22,185 bases of DNA from an uncultured Alphaproteobacteria bacterium. GTDB taxonomy: Bacteria > Pseudomonadota > Alphaproteobacteria > Rhizobiales > Ancalomicrobiaceae. Below the pieces are notes generated by a model that saw only the letters and a program-made list of their open reading frames with translations, had not been told where the DNA came from and ran no database searches. Below are positions 14,908-21,835 of this stretch, in pieces. The stretch is from contig CALFRR010000080.1 in the NCBI GenBank assembly GCA_937919435.1, forward strand, positions 1 through 22,185. The letters run 5' to 3'. The translations under genes were made by a program, and so were the position numbers. Positions within the stretch are counted from its first letter, which is position 1. Every line of letters starts with the position of its first letter.

Positions 14908-16260
14908 TCAGCCGACGGCGGTGCCCTTGAGGTCGTAGGCGTCGGCGCCCTCGATCTTCACGGTGACGATCTCGCCCGGCCGCAGCGGACGGTGGGCGGC
15001 GATGTGGACGCTGCCGTCGATCTCCGGGGCGTCCCACTTGGTGCGCCCCTTGGCGACGGTCGGGCCGACCTCGTCGACGATCACCGGCACCCGACGCCCG
15101 ATCCGCGCCTTCTGCAGCTTCGCCGCGATCGCCTGCTGGTGGGCCATCAGACGGTTCCAGCGCTCCTGCTTCACCTCTTCCGGCACGGCGCCGGGGAGCG
15201 CATTGGCGACCGCGCCGCCGACCGCTTCGTAGCGGAAGGCGCCGACCCGATCGAGTTTCGCCTCGGAAAGCCAGTCGAGCAGCAGGCGGAAGTCCTCCTC
15301 GGTCTCGCCGGGGAAGCCGACGATGAAGCTCGAGCGGAGCGCGAGGTCGGGCACCGAGCGGCGCCACTCGGCGATCCGGTCGATGGTCTTCTCCTGGGAG
15401 GCCGGGCGGCGCATCGCCTTCAACACGTTCGGCGCGGCGTGCTGGAAGGGAATGTCGAGGTAGGGGAGGATCTTTCCCTGCGCCATCAGGTCGATGACGC
15501 CGTCGACGTGCGGGTAGGGGTAGACGTAGTGCAACCGCACCCAGGCGCCGAACTCGCCGAGCTCGCGGGCGAGGTCGAGGAACTTCGCCCGTACCGCGCG
15601 GTCCTTCCACTGGCTTTCGGCGTAGCGCAGGTCCTGGCCATAGGCGGAGGTGTCCTGCGAGATCACCAGCAGTTCCTTGACCCCGGCGCGGACCAGCTTC
15701 TCCGCCTCGCGCAGCACGTCGGCGGCGGGCCGCGAGACGAGATCGCCCCTGAGATGCGGGATGATGCAGAACGAGCAGCGGTTCGAGCAGCCCTCGGAGA
15801 TCTTCAGATAGGCGTAGTGGCGCGGGGTGAAGCGCACCCCCTGCGGCGGGACGAGGTCGACATAGGGGTCGTGGGCCGGCGGCACCGCCGCGTGCACCGC
15901 CTCGACGACGCTCTCGTAGGCCTGCGGCCGGGTGATGGCGAGCAGGTTCGGATACTTGTCGGCGATCTCGCCGGGTTCGGCGCCCATGCAGCCGGTGACG
16001 ATCACCCGGCCGTTCTCGGCCATCGCCCTGCCGATCGCGTCGAGGCTCTCGGCCTTGGCCGAATCGAGGAAGCCGCAGGTGTTGACCACCACGACGTCGG
16101 CGCCGGCGTGGCTCTTCGACAGTTCGTAGCCCTCCGAGCGCAGGTGGGTGACGATGCGCTCGCTGTCGACGAGCGCCTTCGGACAGCCGAGGCTGACGAA
16201 GGAGATCTTCGGGGCGCGGTCGCGGGGCTCGGCGGCGGAGGAGAGGGCGGTTTCGGTCAT
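14908..16260 (-). CDS. rimO: Ribosomal protein uS12 methylthiotransferase RimO
   Basis: The 450-residue protein is full length. RimO is a radical-SAM enzyme that methylthiolates Asp88 (E. coli numbering) of ribosomal protein uS12. The N-terminal UPF0004 domain carries three cluster cysteines: C26 (FVSLGCPKALVDSE), C62 (NTCGFLDSA) and C91 (TGCMG). The radical-SAM triad is C158, C162 and C165 in SEGCSNRCSFCIIPHLRG. VSLGCPKALVDSE and PYLDIPFQHA separate it from the tRNA enzyme MiaB. A C-terminal TRAM domain starts near residue 385 and ends with ADAYDLKGTAVG. The ATG at 16260 gives the family N-terminus; its ribosome-binding site is weak. It lies 58 bp after the CbiX-type gene and may be read with it. 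Confidence 0.96.
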   Translation of the reverse strand: MTETALSSAAEPRDRAPKISFVSLGCPKALVDSERIVTHLRSEGYELSKSHAGADVVVVNTCGFLDSAKAESLDAIGRAMAENGRVIVTGCMGAEPGEIADKYPNLLAITRPQAYESVVEAVHAAVPPAHDPYVDLVPPQGVRFTPRHYAYLKISEGCSNRCSFCIIPHLRGDLVSRPAADVLREAEKLVRAGVKELLVISQDTSAYGQDLRYAESQWKDRAVRAKFLDLARELGEFGAWVRLHYVYPYPHVDGVIDLMAQGKILPYLDIPFQHAAPNVLKAMRRPASQEKTIDRIAEWRRSVPDLALRSSFIVGFPGETEEDFRLLLDWLSEAKLDRVGAFRYEAVGGAVANALPGAVPEEVKQERWNRLMAHQQAIAAKLQKARIGRRVPVIVDEVGPTVAKGRTKWDAPEIDGSVHIAAHRPLRPGEIVTVKIEGADAYDLKGTAVG

Positions 16261-16318
16261 GGCCGCATGACATGGGAGAGGCGGCGGCGGAAAGCAAGGG
16301 GCGCGAGCCCGAGACGGG

Positions 16319-17074
16319 TCAAGAACCGGCCGAATCCGCCAGTGCCCGCTCGATCGCGGCCGTGACGAGGTCGAGAACGGCATCGTCTTCGCCGATCGCC
16401 GGCAGGTGGGCGACGACGTCGGGCGACGCGGCGACCCGGGTGGCGACGTCGTCGAGGGCGTGGGTGCCGGCCGAAACGAACAGGCCGACGACGATCTCCG
16501 GTCCGTCGGTGCCGATCACCGCGTCGAAACGCGGCGCCTCCTCGATGAAGGCGAGGATCGGGGCGCCGCCGGTCGCGCGGGCGAGAGCGGCGGCGATCGC
16601 CTCGGCGTTGCCGCGGTTGGAGGTGTCGCCGGAGGCCGAGCCGTGGGCGACGAGGACGAGACGGGCGGCGGCGCCGGGTTCTCCCGCCGCGGCTCGAAGC
16701 GCCGCGATTCGGCGGAGGAGGAGGGCGGGCAGACCGGGATCGAGGCCGAAGGCCGGCAGCACCCGCGCCGCGGCGAGGCCGTGCTCGGCGAGCAGGGTCG
16801 GCAGCCGGCGGCGGACGAACCAGCCCTCGGCCATGAACAGCGGCATCACCAGAAGCCCGGCGGCGGTCGCCTCCGCATCGATCAGCCGGTCGCGGGCGAG
16901 GGCGAATGTCTCCGGCCGCTTCAGCGTCGCCCAGGCGACGGGCAGCGGGATCCGCGCCGAAAGGCCGTCGGCGAGGCGGCGGATGGTGAGGTCGCGCGGA
17001 TCGGCCCCGCCGTCGCCGTGGGCGACGAGCAGGATGCCGGTCGCAGGGCGGGCTTCGCGCTCCGCCGGGGTCAA
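16319..17074 (-). CDS. Tandem CbiX/SirB-domain protein (sirohydrochlorin chelatase-like)
   Basis: The 251-residue protein has two CbiX-like halves, about 13-125 and 138-245, each opening with a chelatase strand and His: ILLVAHGDGG (H19) and LVLVAHGSASG (H144). The second half also keeps the later metal-binding His in SAGTHALDD (H205). The matching place in the first half reads MAEGWFVRRR and has no His, so only one half may bind metal in the usual way. CbiX/SirB enzymes insert Co or Fe into sirohydrochlorin; the exact substrate here is unknown. Start: the only near candidate is a TTG at 17074 that overlaps the TGA of the upstream DUF2125 gene (TTGA), a coupling arrangement. The longer open frame upstream is antisense-like noise inside DUF2125. 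Confidence 0.85.
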   Translation of the reverse strand: MTPAEREARPATGILLVAHGDGGADPRDLTIRRLADGLSARIPLPVAWATLKRPETFALARDRLIDAEATAAGLLVMPLFMAEGWFVRRRLPTLLAEHGLAAARVLPAFGLDPGLPALLLRRIAALRAAAGEPGAAARLVLVAHGSASGDTSNRGNAEAIAAALARATGGAPILAFIEEAPRFDAVIGTDGPEIVVGLFVSAGTHALDDVATRVAASPDVVAHLPAIGEDDAVLDLVTAAIERALADSAGS

Positions 17075-18597
17075 AGCGGCTGCTGCTTCGGCTTGGCGCC
17101 GTTGGCGTCCGGGGCCGGCACGGCCTTGCCGCCCGAGGACATTGGCCGGCCGTTGACCGCGACCGCCTCCTTGTCGATGTCGATCCGCCAGACGAGGCTC
17201 TGCTCCTTGCGGTCGGCGAGCGCCGTCGCGGTGTGCAGGGCGTCGAGCGCCTCCTTGCCCTGGGGCCCGGTCTTCGGGTCGGAGAGGATCCGCTCGATCG
17301 CGTCGAGGCCGGTCGCCCGGATGGTCAGGGCGCCGACCGGGCCGGCGGGGGCGGCGGTCAGTCGCCCGTCGAGCGTCACCTCCCAGCCGGTGCCGCGCAG
17401 GCGGTTGCCGGCGAAGTCGAGTTCCATGGTGCCGCGCGGCAGGAACAGGGCCTGGATCCGCGCCTTCTCGGCCGGCGGCAGAGGTTCGGCGGCGGCGAAG
17501 TCGGCGACGTCGAGGAAGACCGATGCGGGGGTGGCGAGATCGTGGCCCGAGCCGCGCACCGCGAGCGCGATCTCCGACGGAATCAGTCGGCCGATCCACG
17601 CCGGCATCAGAATCGAGCGGACTTCGACGCCGTCGAAGTGCAGCGCCACGTCGAAACGGCCGTCGCGGACCACGCCCGACGAATCGATGCTGGCGGCGAG
17701 CGTCCGAGCGCCGCCGTAACCGAACGGCGTCTCGACCGACAGGGCGCTGCCGATGACCGTCTGGCGGAACCGCTCGAACAGCGGCAGTGCCTCGCGGATC
17801 CTCGCTTTGAGCGCCCCCTGGCCGGCGGCGAAGTCCTCCGGGGCATGACGGGCGACGAGGTGGGACCACAGACCGAGCAGGCCGAGCGAACGCAGGCCGG
17901 AGAAGCCGACGTCGCCCTTCATGCCGTCGAGCGCGACCGTGAAGGTCATGTCGGGGACGCCGCCGCCACCACCGGAGACGGTGATGGTCTGGGTGGTCCG
18001 GGCGATGGTCTTGCCGAGGTCGGCGTCGATGCCGAGGCCACCGGCGGCCGGGCGCATGGTGCCCTCGAGACGTACGCCGGTCTGCACCTCTTCCGTCTCG
18101 AGCGCCGGCTCGCCGTTCGCCGCGGCCTTGGCCGAGCGGGTGGTCACGCCGGCGATGGTGGTCGACTGGGTGGTGAAGCCGCCGAGCTTCGGATCGAAGA
18201 TGCCGTCGGAGGCGACGCCTTCGAACCGCGCCTCGACGGTCTGTCCGGAGGGCAGGGCGGCGGCGATGGCGCCGATCGTGTCCATCCGGTGTCGCCAGGT
18301 GCCGTCGGCGAGCGGCGTCAGGGTGGCCCGCCAGTGGCCGGCCCTGAGGTCGACGCCGAGGCCGCGCAACGGACGGGCGAGGGCGTCGAGATCGACGTCG
18401 AGCGCGTAGGAGTCGCCCTTCGGGGTCACCGTCACGACCGACGGCGTGCCGGGTTCGGGACGTCCGAGATAGGTCTCGAAGGTGTCGACGAGAGCGGCCG
18501 CGCCGGCCGTGGTCGCCTCCTGCGCCGACGCCGCCGGGGCGGCGAGCGTGGCGATCAGGGCCGGGCCGACGAGATGGAGGAAGCGGGGCGCGCGCAT
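17071..18597 (-). CDS. DUF2125 family exported protein
   Basis: The 508-residue protein starts at an ATG with GGAG seven bases upstream. Residues 1-26 are a signal peptide (MRAPRFLHLVGPALIATLAA, then PAASA before QE), so it is exported, probably periplasmic. The rest is a long beta-rich, Gly/Thr-rich chain with repeated short strands, such as PDMTFTVALDGMKGDVGFSG and GTMELDFAGNRLRGTGWEVT, matching the long form of DUF2125 in alphaproteobacteria as I recall it. LTIRATGLDAIERILSDPKT and the Lys/Pro-rich end are also typical. No catalytic motif is seen. The stop overlaps the TTG start of the CbiX-type gene. Function unknown; the architecture resembles lipid-handling or envelope AsmA-like proteins only loosely. 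Confidence 0.85.
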   Translation of the reverse strand: MRAPRFLHLVGPALIATLAAPAASAQEATTAGAAALVDTFETYLGRPEPGTPSVVTVTPKGDSYALDVDLDALARPLRGLGVDLRAGHWRATLTPLADGTWRHRMDTIGAIAAALPSGQTVEARFEGVASDGIFDPKLGGFTTQSTTIAGVTTRSAKAAANGEPALETEEVQTGVRLEGTMRPAAGGLGIDADLGKTIARTTQTITVSGGGGGVPDMTFTVALDGMKGDVGFSGLRSLGLLGLWSHLVARHAPEDFAAGQGALKARIREALPLFERFRQTVIGSALSVETPFGYGGARTLAASIDSSGVVRDGRFDVALHFDGVEVRSILMPAWIGRLIPSEIALAVRGSGHDLATPASVFLDVADFAAAEPLPPAEKARIQALFLPRGTMELDFAGNRLRGTGWEVTLDGRLTAAPAGPVGALTIRATGLDAIERILSDPKTGPQGKEALDALHTATALADRKEQSLVWRIDIDKEAVAVNGRPMSSGGKAVPAPDANGAKPKQQPL

Positions 18598-18747
18598 GAG
18601 GGCTCTCCGGAATGCCGAAGCCGCGAGCCTACACCGGCGTCGCGGCGGTGGGGAGAGCGGCGGAGGGAGACCGGCGCCGTCCACCGCCGGGCGCTTACAC
18701 GAAGCGGCGCCGGATCTCCCGACGGTGGGCGCGGCAGAACCGGAGCG

Positions 18748-18785
18748 GAAGAAACGAAAGCCCCCGTGCTCGCGCACGAGGGCTT
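18748..18785 (-). terminator. Rho-independent terminator of tRNA-Asn
   Basis: A 12-bp stem (AAGCCCTCGTGC and GCACGGGGGCTT on the minus strand, one wobble pair) with a GCGA loop is followed by a T-rich run (TCGTTTCTTCC). It lies 30 bp after the tRNA 3' end and is the clearest intrinsic terminator in the window. The 150 bp between it and the DUF2125 start hold no recognised gene. Confidence 0.88.
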
Positions 18786-18814
18786 CGTCATGTCGCCGAT
18801 CTCTCGGCGAAAAC

Positions 18815-18890
18815 TGGCTCCGCGAGCAGGACTCGAACCTGCGACCATTCGATTAACAGTCGAACGCTCTACCAACTGAGCTATCGCGGA
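18815..18890 (-). tRNA. tRNA-Asn (anticodon GTT)
   Basis: The 76-base minus-strand gene folds as a full cloverleaf: acceptor TCCGCGA/TCGCGGA, D-loop region AGCTCAGTTGGTAGAGC, anticodon loop CTGTTAA (GTT reads AAC/AAT) and T-arm GGTTCGAGTCC. Discriminator base G is followed by an encoded CCA. It has its own promoter and terminator. Confidence 0.98.
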
Positions 18891-18915
18891 AGACGCCGCG
18901 GGCGGCGTGGGCGGG

Positions 18916-18944
18916 TCTATAGCAAGGTCGATCCGACTTGCCAA
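18916..18944 (-). promoter_or_regulatory. tRNA-Asn promoter
   Basis: On the minus strand TTGGCA (18944-18939) and TATAGA (18921-18916) are separated by exactly 17 bases, placing the RNA start about 20 bp before the tRNA 5' end. This is among the best sigma-70-like promoters in the window. Confidence 0.75.
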
Positions 18945-19070
18945 GCCCGTTCGATGCATCCGCCGACGTTCCGCAGTGGACGACGTCGACGATCCGTCCT
19001 AGCGAAGAGAAAAATGTCGCCGCCGCCGGCCCTCGGGGTCGCGGCCGAACGTTTCCGGGGAGAACCGTCG

Positions 19071-19607
19071 ATGCCGAACCCTTCTGCCGCCGTGCCGCTG
19101 CGCGATCTCGTCCTGGGCGGTGCCCGCTCCGGCAAGACCTCGGTGGCGCTCGCCCGCGCCGAGGCGAGCGGGCTGAAACCGGTGATGGTGGCGACGGCGG
19201 AAGCCTTCGACGACGAGATGGAACGGCGAATCGCCGCCCATCGGGCCGAGCGCGGCGCCCATTGGGGGCTGGTGGAGGAGACCACCGATCTCTCCGGTGT
19301 GCTCGATCGCGAGTCGGCGCCCGACCGCATCCTGGTGGTCGACTGCCTGACCCTGTGGCTGTCGAATCTGATGGCGGGCGAGCGCTCGGTCGAAGCCGAG
19401 ATCGACGGACTCGTCGGGGCGCTCGGGCGGGCCCGCGGGCCGGTGATCCTGGTCTCCAACGAAGTCGGCCTCGGTATCGTGCCGGAGAACGCACTGGCCC
19501 GGCGCTTCCGCGATCTGCAGGGCCTCGCCAATCGGAAGACCGCGGCGGCGGCGGATCGGGTGACGCTGGTGGTCGCCGGCCTCGAGATGGTCGCAAAGGC
19601 TCCCTGA
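19071..19607 (+). CDS. cobU: Bifunctional adenosylcobinamide kinase/adenosylcobinamide-phosphate guanylyltransferase
   Basis: The 178-residue protein is the normal CobU/CobP length. It phosphorylates adenosylcobinamide and then transfers GMP, a step of cobalamin nucleotide-loop assembly. The P-loop is LVLGGARSGKTSVA (residues 14-27). H57 in ERRIAAHRAERG matches the guanylylated histidine motif. VDCLTLWLSNLM and ILVSNEVGLGIVPENALARRFRD are diagnostic family segments. The ATG at 19071 has GGGGAGA upstream; the longer frame runs back through the tRNA-Asn region and is not real. No convincing cobalamin riboswitch is seen in the 180 bp upstream, and no other cob gene adjoins it. Confidence 0.95.
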   Translation: MPNPSAAVPLRDLVLGGARSGKTSVALARAEASGLKPVMVATAEAFDDEMERRIAAHRAERGAHWGLVEETTDLSGVLDRESAPDRILVVDCLTLWLSNLMAGERSVEAEIDGLVGALGRARGPVILVSNEVGLGIVPENALARRFRDLQGLANRKTAAAADRVTLVVAGLEMVAKAP

Positions 19608-19665
19608 GCCGGCTCGGCGGACCTCGGGTCAACAGCGCAAATAGTCGAAATCATGGTGCTTTACG

Positions 19666-19683
19666 TGTCGCAGGGGTGCGACA
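19666..19683. promoter_or_regulatory. 18-bp perfect dyad upstream of the small Cys ORF
   Basis: TGTCGCA (19666-19672) and TGCGACA (19677-19683) are perfect 7-bp inverted repeats around GGGG, in the 238-bp gap after cobU. A -10-like TATTCT follows at 19692-19697 with no good -35. The pattern fits a dimeric regulator site and also formally the TGT-N12-ACA form of PpsR/CrtJ sites, though nothing else here suggests photosynthesis. Confidence 0.45.
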
Positions 19684-19845
19684 ACGGGTCCTATTCTCTT
19701 TCACGGACGGTGCCGACCCGGATGGGAGCGGTCCCGATTTCGGGCCTGTCCCGCACGTGGTGCAATGACCGTCGAGCCTTCCGGATCGGGGGGCTCCGTT
19801 CCGGTCGGGCGCTCGCGGTGAGCGCGACCATGTGAGGTGACCGCG

Positions 19846-20082
19846 ATGGGCACCCTTCCCCCTGTTCGGCCGCCGGAAGCGGACACCGGTCCCGTGCCCG
19901 AGTTCGCGGGATCGGAAGCCGATTGCCGGACCTGCCGTCTGCGGACGCGCTGCATCACCTGGGGGTGGCGGTCGCCGGGAGGGCTGTGGTTCGAGAACGC
20001 GGTGGTGCTGCGTCCGGCTCCGGGGTGTCGCGGCTGGATCGGCCGGGGTCCCGAGATCCGCCGGCGATTCGCCGACTCCTGA
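19846..20082 (+). CDS. Small cysteine-containing protein, unknown function
   Basis: The 78-residue ORF starts at ATG 19846 with GAGGTGA five bases upstream, a very good ribosome-binding site; the GTG at 19837 is a poorer in-frame choice. It contains C27, C30 and C36 in DCRTCRLRTRCITWGW and a fourth cysteine C61 in APGCRGWIGRG, which could bind a metal. No signal peptide or membrane segment is seen. Third codon positions are GC-rich as in neighbouring genes, which supports coding. It is not recognised as a named family. It lies between cobU and tRNA-Cys, with a perfect dyad and a possible promoter upstream. Confidence 0.6.
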   Translation: MGTLPPVRPPEADTGPVPEFAGSEADCRTCRLRTRCITWGWRSPGGLWFENAVVLRPAPGCRGWIGRGPEIRRRFADS

Positions 20083-20186
20083 ACGATCGCGCCCACGACG
20101 AGCCGTCGGTCCGACGACATCCGGTGTCGCGTATGCGGACATGGGGCCGCGTACGTGTCGTTCCGTCTCGATTTTGCTGGAAAAAT

Positions 20187-20260
20187 TGGAGGCCTCGTCC
20201 GGATTCGAACCGGAGTACACGGATTTGCAGTCCGCTGCGTGACCACTCCGCCACGAGGCC
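20187..20260 (-). tRNA. tRNA-Cys (anticodon GCA)
   Basis: The 74-base minus-strand gene has acceptor GGCCTCG/CGAGGCC, anticodon loop CTGCAAA (GCA reads TGC/TGT) and T-arm GGTTCGAATCC. Discriminator base T is followed by an encoded CCA. A T-run (ATTTTTCC) follows immediately at the 3' side and may help end the transcript. The 104 bp to the left, up to the small ORF at 20082, hold no other recognised feature. Confidence 0.98.
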
Positions 20261-20273
20261 TCACGGGGACGGA

Positions 20274-20302
20274 TCTCTAAAGGACGTCCGGGGCTTGGGC
20301 AA
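20274..20302 (-). promoter_or_regulatory. tRNA-Cys promoter
   Basis: On the minus strand TTGCCC (20302-20297) and TAGAGA (20279-20274) are spaced by 17 bases, with TTTAGA as an overlapping alternative -10. It lies 14 bp before the tRNA 5' end, and so sits between the tRNA and the integrative element. Confidence 0.55.
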
Positions 20303-20324
20303 GGGCTCGTTTCGTTCTTTTCGC

Positions 20325-20360
20325 CGTTTTCTGAACTCGATTTCGGGTGCGTTTTCTGAA
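20325..20360. repeat. Paired 11-bp direct repeats beside the integrase gene
   Basis: CGTTTTCTGAA occurs at 20325-20335 and again at 20350-20360, a 25-bp period (about two helical turns plus). The stretch from about 20300 to 20365 is noticeably AT-richer than its surroundings. Short direct repeats next to an integrase gene at an element end are what arm-type integrase- or Xis-binding sites look like. No second distant copy of an att core can be looked for in this window. Confidence 0.5.
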
Positions 20361-20379
20361 ATGGGTTCGGCAGACGTTC

Positions 20380-21594
20380 TCACGACCCTTCGCCGAAGCG
20401 AGCGCGCGTCGCCTTCAGCGCACGCTTTTCCGTCGCCTTCGCATAGCCTTGATAGGCCCGCCGCGACCGGTGACCGGAGAGCGCCATGCCCTGGCCCTCG
20501 GTCAGTCCCGCCTCCTCCAGCTCGGTCATGCCGCCATGGCGGCAGGCATCGAGCGTGAAATGGGTGGGGATGCCCTCGATCTTGCTGCGCAGCGTGCGGA
20601 CGAGGTTGCCCATCTGATTCGGCGTGTAGGGCGCGGCGGTGCCGTCGGCCTTCACCTTGAGAACCATCGAGACGCCGCGTCGCGGTGTCGCGGCGAGGAT
20701 CGCCTCGGCGTCCTCGTACCAGCGCTCGCCGGTCTCGGGATCTTCCAGCCAGTGCCAGACGACCGCGCCGGTCTTGTGGTGCTCGATCCGGATCTGCATC
20801 GGGTTCGACGTCGGCCGGTAGTTGGTCCACTGGACGTAGCCCGCCAGCACGTTCTCCGGCCGCTGGAGCCATTCGAAACAGACGATCGCGGCGACGGCGA
20901 CCTCCGGTCGGCCGAGTGTCACCGCGCCGCGTGCGAAACGGTAGACCTCGTCACGCGTGACCATCGGCTTGATGCGCCGCTGTCTGCGAATCAGTTCAAC
21001 GCCTTCCCAGGGGTTCCACAAGTCGCGTGCGAAGAACTCGGGATGGAGGCGGCGGACCACGCCCCAGGCGCGCTTGGCGATGGTGACGGCCTTCTCGCCC
21101 TGCCTGAGCCGACCGACACCCTCGGTGCCGACGTCGATCCGCTGGCGGTCCCTGTCGACGATCTTGCGGTAGATCTTGTCGGCGGCCTTCGGCGTGATCG
21201 AGTCGATCCGCAGGGCGCCGACGGTGCGGCCGTCCTTGGTCGGGCAATCCTCGACCTCCTGCATCATCCGCTCGTAATCCGGTCGCGATCGTGCCGAGAC
21301 CTTGGTCGAGTAGGCGAGGGAGGTGCGGTAGGTCCGAAACAGCCAAGCGACGGTGCCGATGGGCGTGCGCCGCTCCGGCAAGGTCCCGCCGCGTCGAACG
21401 GTCGCCCATTCGTCGAGCAACCCGTTCAGCGTCACGGCCCGTTCGAACGCGGAGACCCGGTCGTTACCGAGCGGCTCTCCGGGGATCGGGCATCCGAGCT
21501 TGCGCCAGTATGTCGCAGGGTTCCAGTACCAGGCGAGCGAGCCGTCGGCGCGACGTTTCCCGATGACGTATCGCGGGATCTCGATCTCGACCAT
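20380..21594 (-). CDS. Tyrosine recombinase/site-specific integrase
   Basis: The 404-residue protein has the catalytic domain at about 210-390. Catalytic residues visible are R245 (EWLQRPENVL), K274 (HHKTGAVVW), R352 with H353 (FTLDACRHGGMTELE), H375 (LSGHRS) and the nucleophile Y384 (YQGYAKAT; Y381 is the alternative). Box II reads D-x-x-R-H, with D349 where most integrases have His. The N-terminal part (about 75-190) looks like a core-binding domain, and an Arg/Lys-rich start with WYWNPATYWRKLG suggests arm-site contacts. It would catalyse integration and excision of the element. GAGGTG precedes the ATG, which overlaps the upstream TGA (TGATG), so translation is coupled to the excisionase-like gene. 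A longer frame to 21795 is not used. Confidence 0.93.
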   Translation of the reverse strand: MVEIEIPRYVIGKRRADGSLAWYWNPATYWRKLGCPIPGEPLGNDRVSAFERAVTLNGLLDEWATVRRGGTLPERRTPIGTVAWLFRTYRTSLAYSTKVSARSRPDYERMMQEVEDCPTKDGRTVGALRIDSITPKAADKIYRKIVDRDRQRIDVGTEGVGRLRQGEKAVTIAKRAWGVVRRLHPEFFARDLWNPWEGVELIRRQRRIKPMVTRDEVYRFARGAVTLGRPEVAVAAIVCFEWLQRPENVLAGYVQWTNYRPTSNPMQIRIEHHKTGAVVWHWLEDPETGERWYEDAEAILAATPRRGVSMVLKVKADGTAAPYTPNQMGNLVRTLRSKIEGIPTHFTLDACRHGGMTELEEAGLTEGQGMALSGHRSRRAYQGYAKATEKRALKATRARFGEGS

Positions 21595-21833
21595 CACAAC
21601 ACCTCTGCGGCGTCTTCCGGTCCCGTCGTTTCGGGCGAGATCGCCCGGTCGAGATCGTCCCTCAGCCATAGCTTCCGCGGTCCCTCGTCCACTCGCGGGC
21701 GAGGATACTCCGCCCCGACGCGGCCGAGGAAGTCGTCGATTCGTTCCTCGCCGACATAGGCTGCGGCCATCGGGGCCGTCATCCGACGCGGCCACGCGCC
21801 CGTGGGAATGGTCGCTCGTGCCGATCTGGCCAT
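21594..21833 (-). CDS. Excisionase-like small DNA-binding protein
   Basis: The 79-residue protein starts at an ATG with GAGG seven bases upstream. The core RRMTAPMAAAYVGEERIDDF followed by LGRVGAEYPRPRVDEGPRKL and WLRDDLDRAI is the AlpA/excisionase-type winged-helix pattern: a helix-turn-helix for site choice, then a strand and a helix. Such proteins sit directly upstream of integrase genes in alphaproteobacterial elements, where they direct excision or regulate the element. Here the stop overlaps the integrase start by one base (TGATG) and the preceding gene ends 2 bp before its start. The MerR-like fold is inferred from pattern, not shown. Confidence 0.78.
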   Translation of the reverse strand: MARSARATIPTGAWPRRMTAPMAAAYVGEERIDDFLGRVGAEYPRPRVDEGPRKLWLRDDLDRAISPETTGPEDAAEVL

Positions 21834-21835
21834 GA

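Noticed and set aside
14992..16365. Plus-strand 457-codon frame opposite rimO
   Set aside because: An antisense shadow of rimO; the residues mirror the codon structure of the real gene.
18891..19070. Possible cobalamin riboswitch before cobU
   Set aside because: A CCACTGCGG-like string occurs on the minus strand, but no B12-box consensus or the expected length and fold was found on the plus strand.
19666..19683. PpsR/CrtJ photosynthesis-regulator site
   Set aside because: The TGT-N12-ACA pattern is very loose and no photosynthesis or bacteriochlorophyll gene is in the window. The dyad is kept, the regulator name is not.
19653..19835. 60-codon plus-strand ORF before the small Cys protein
   Set aside because: No ribosome-binding site, mixed codon use, and it lies across a dyad and possible promoter.
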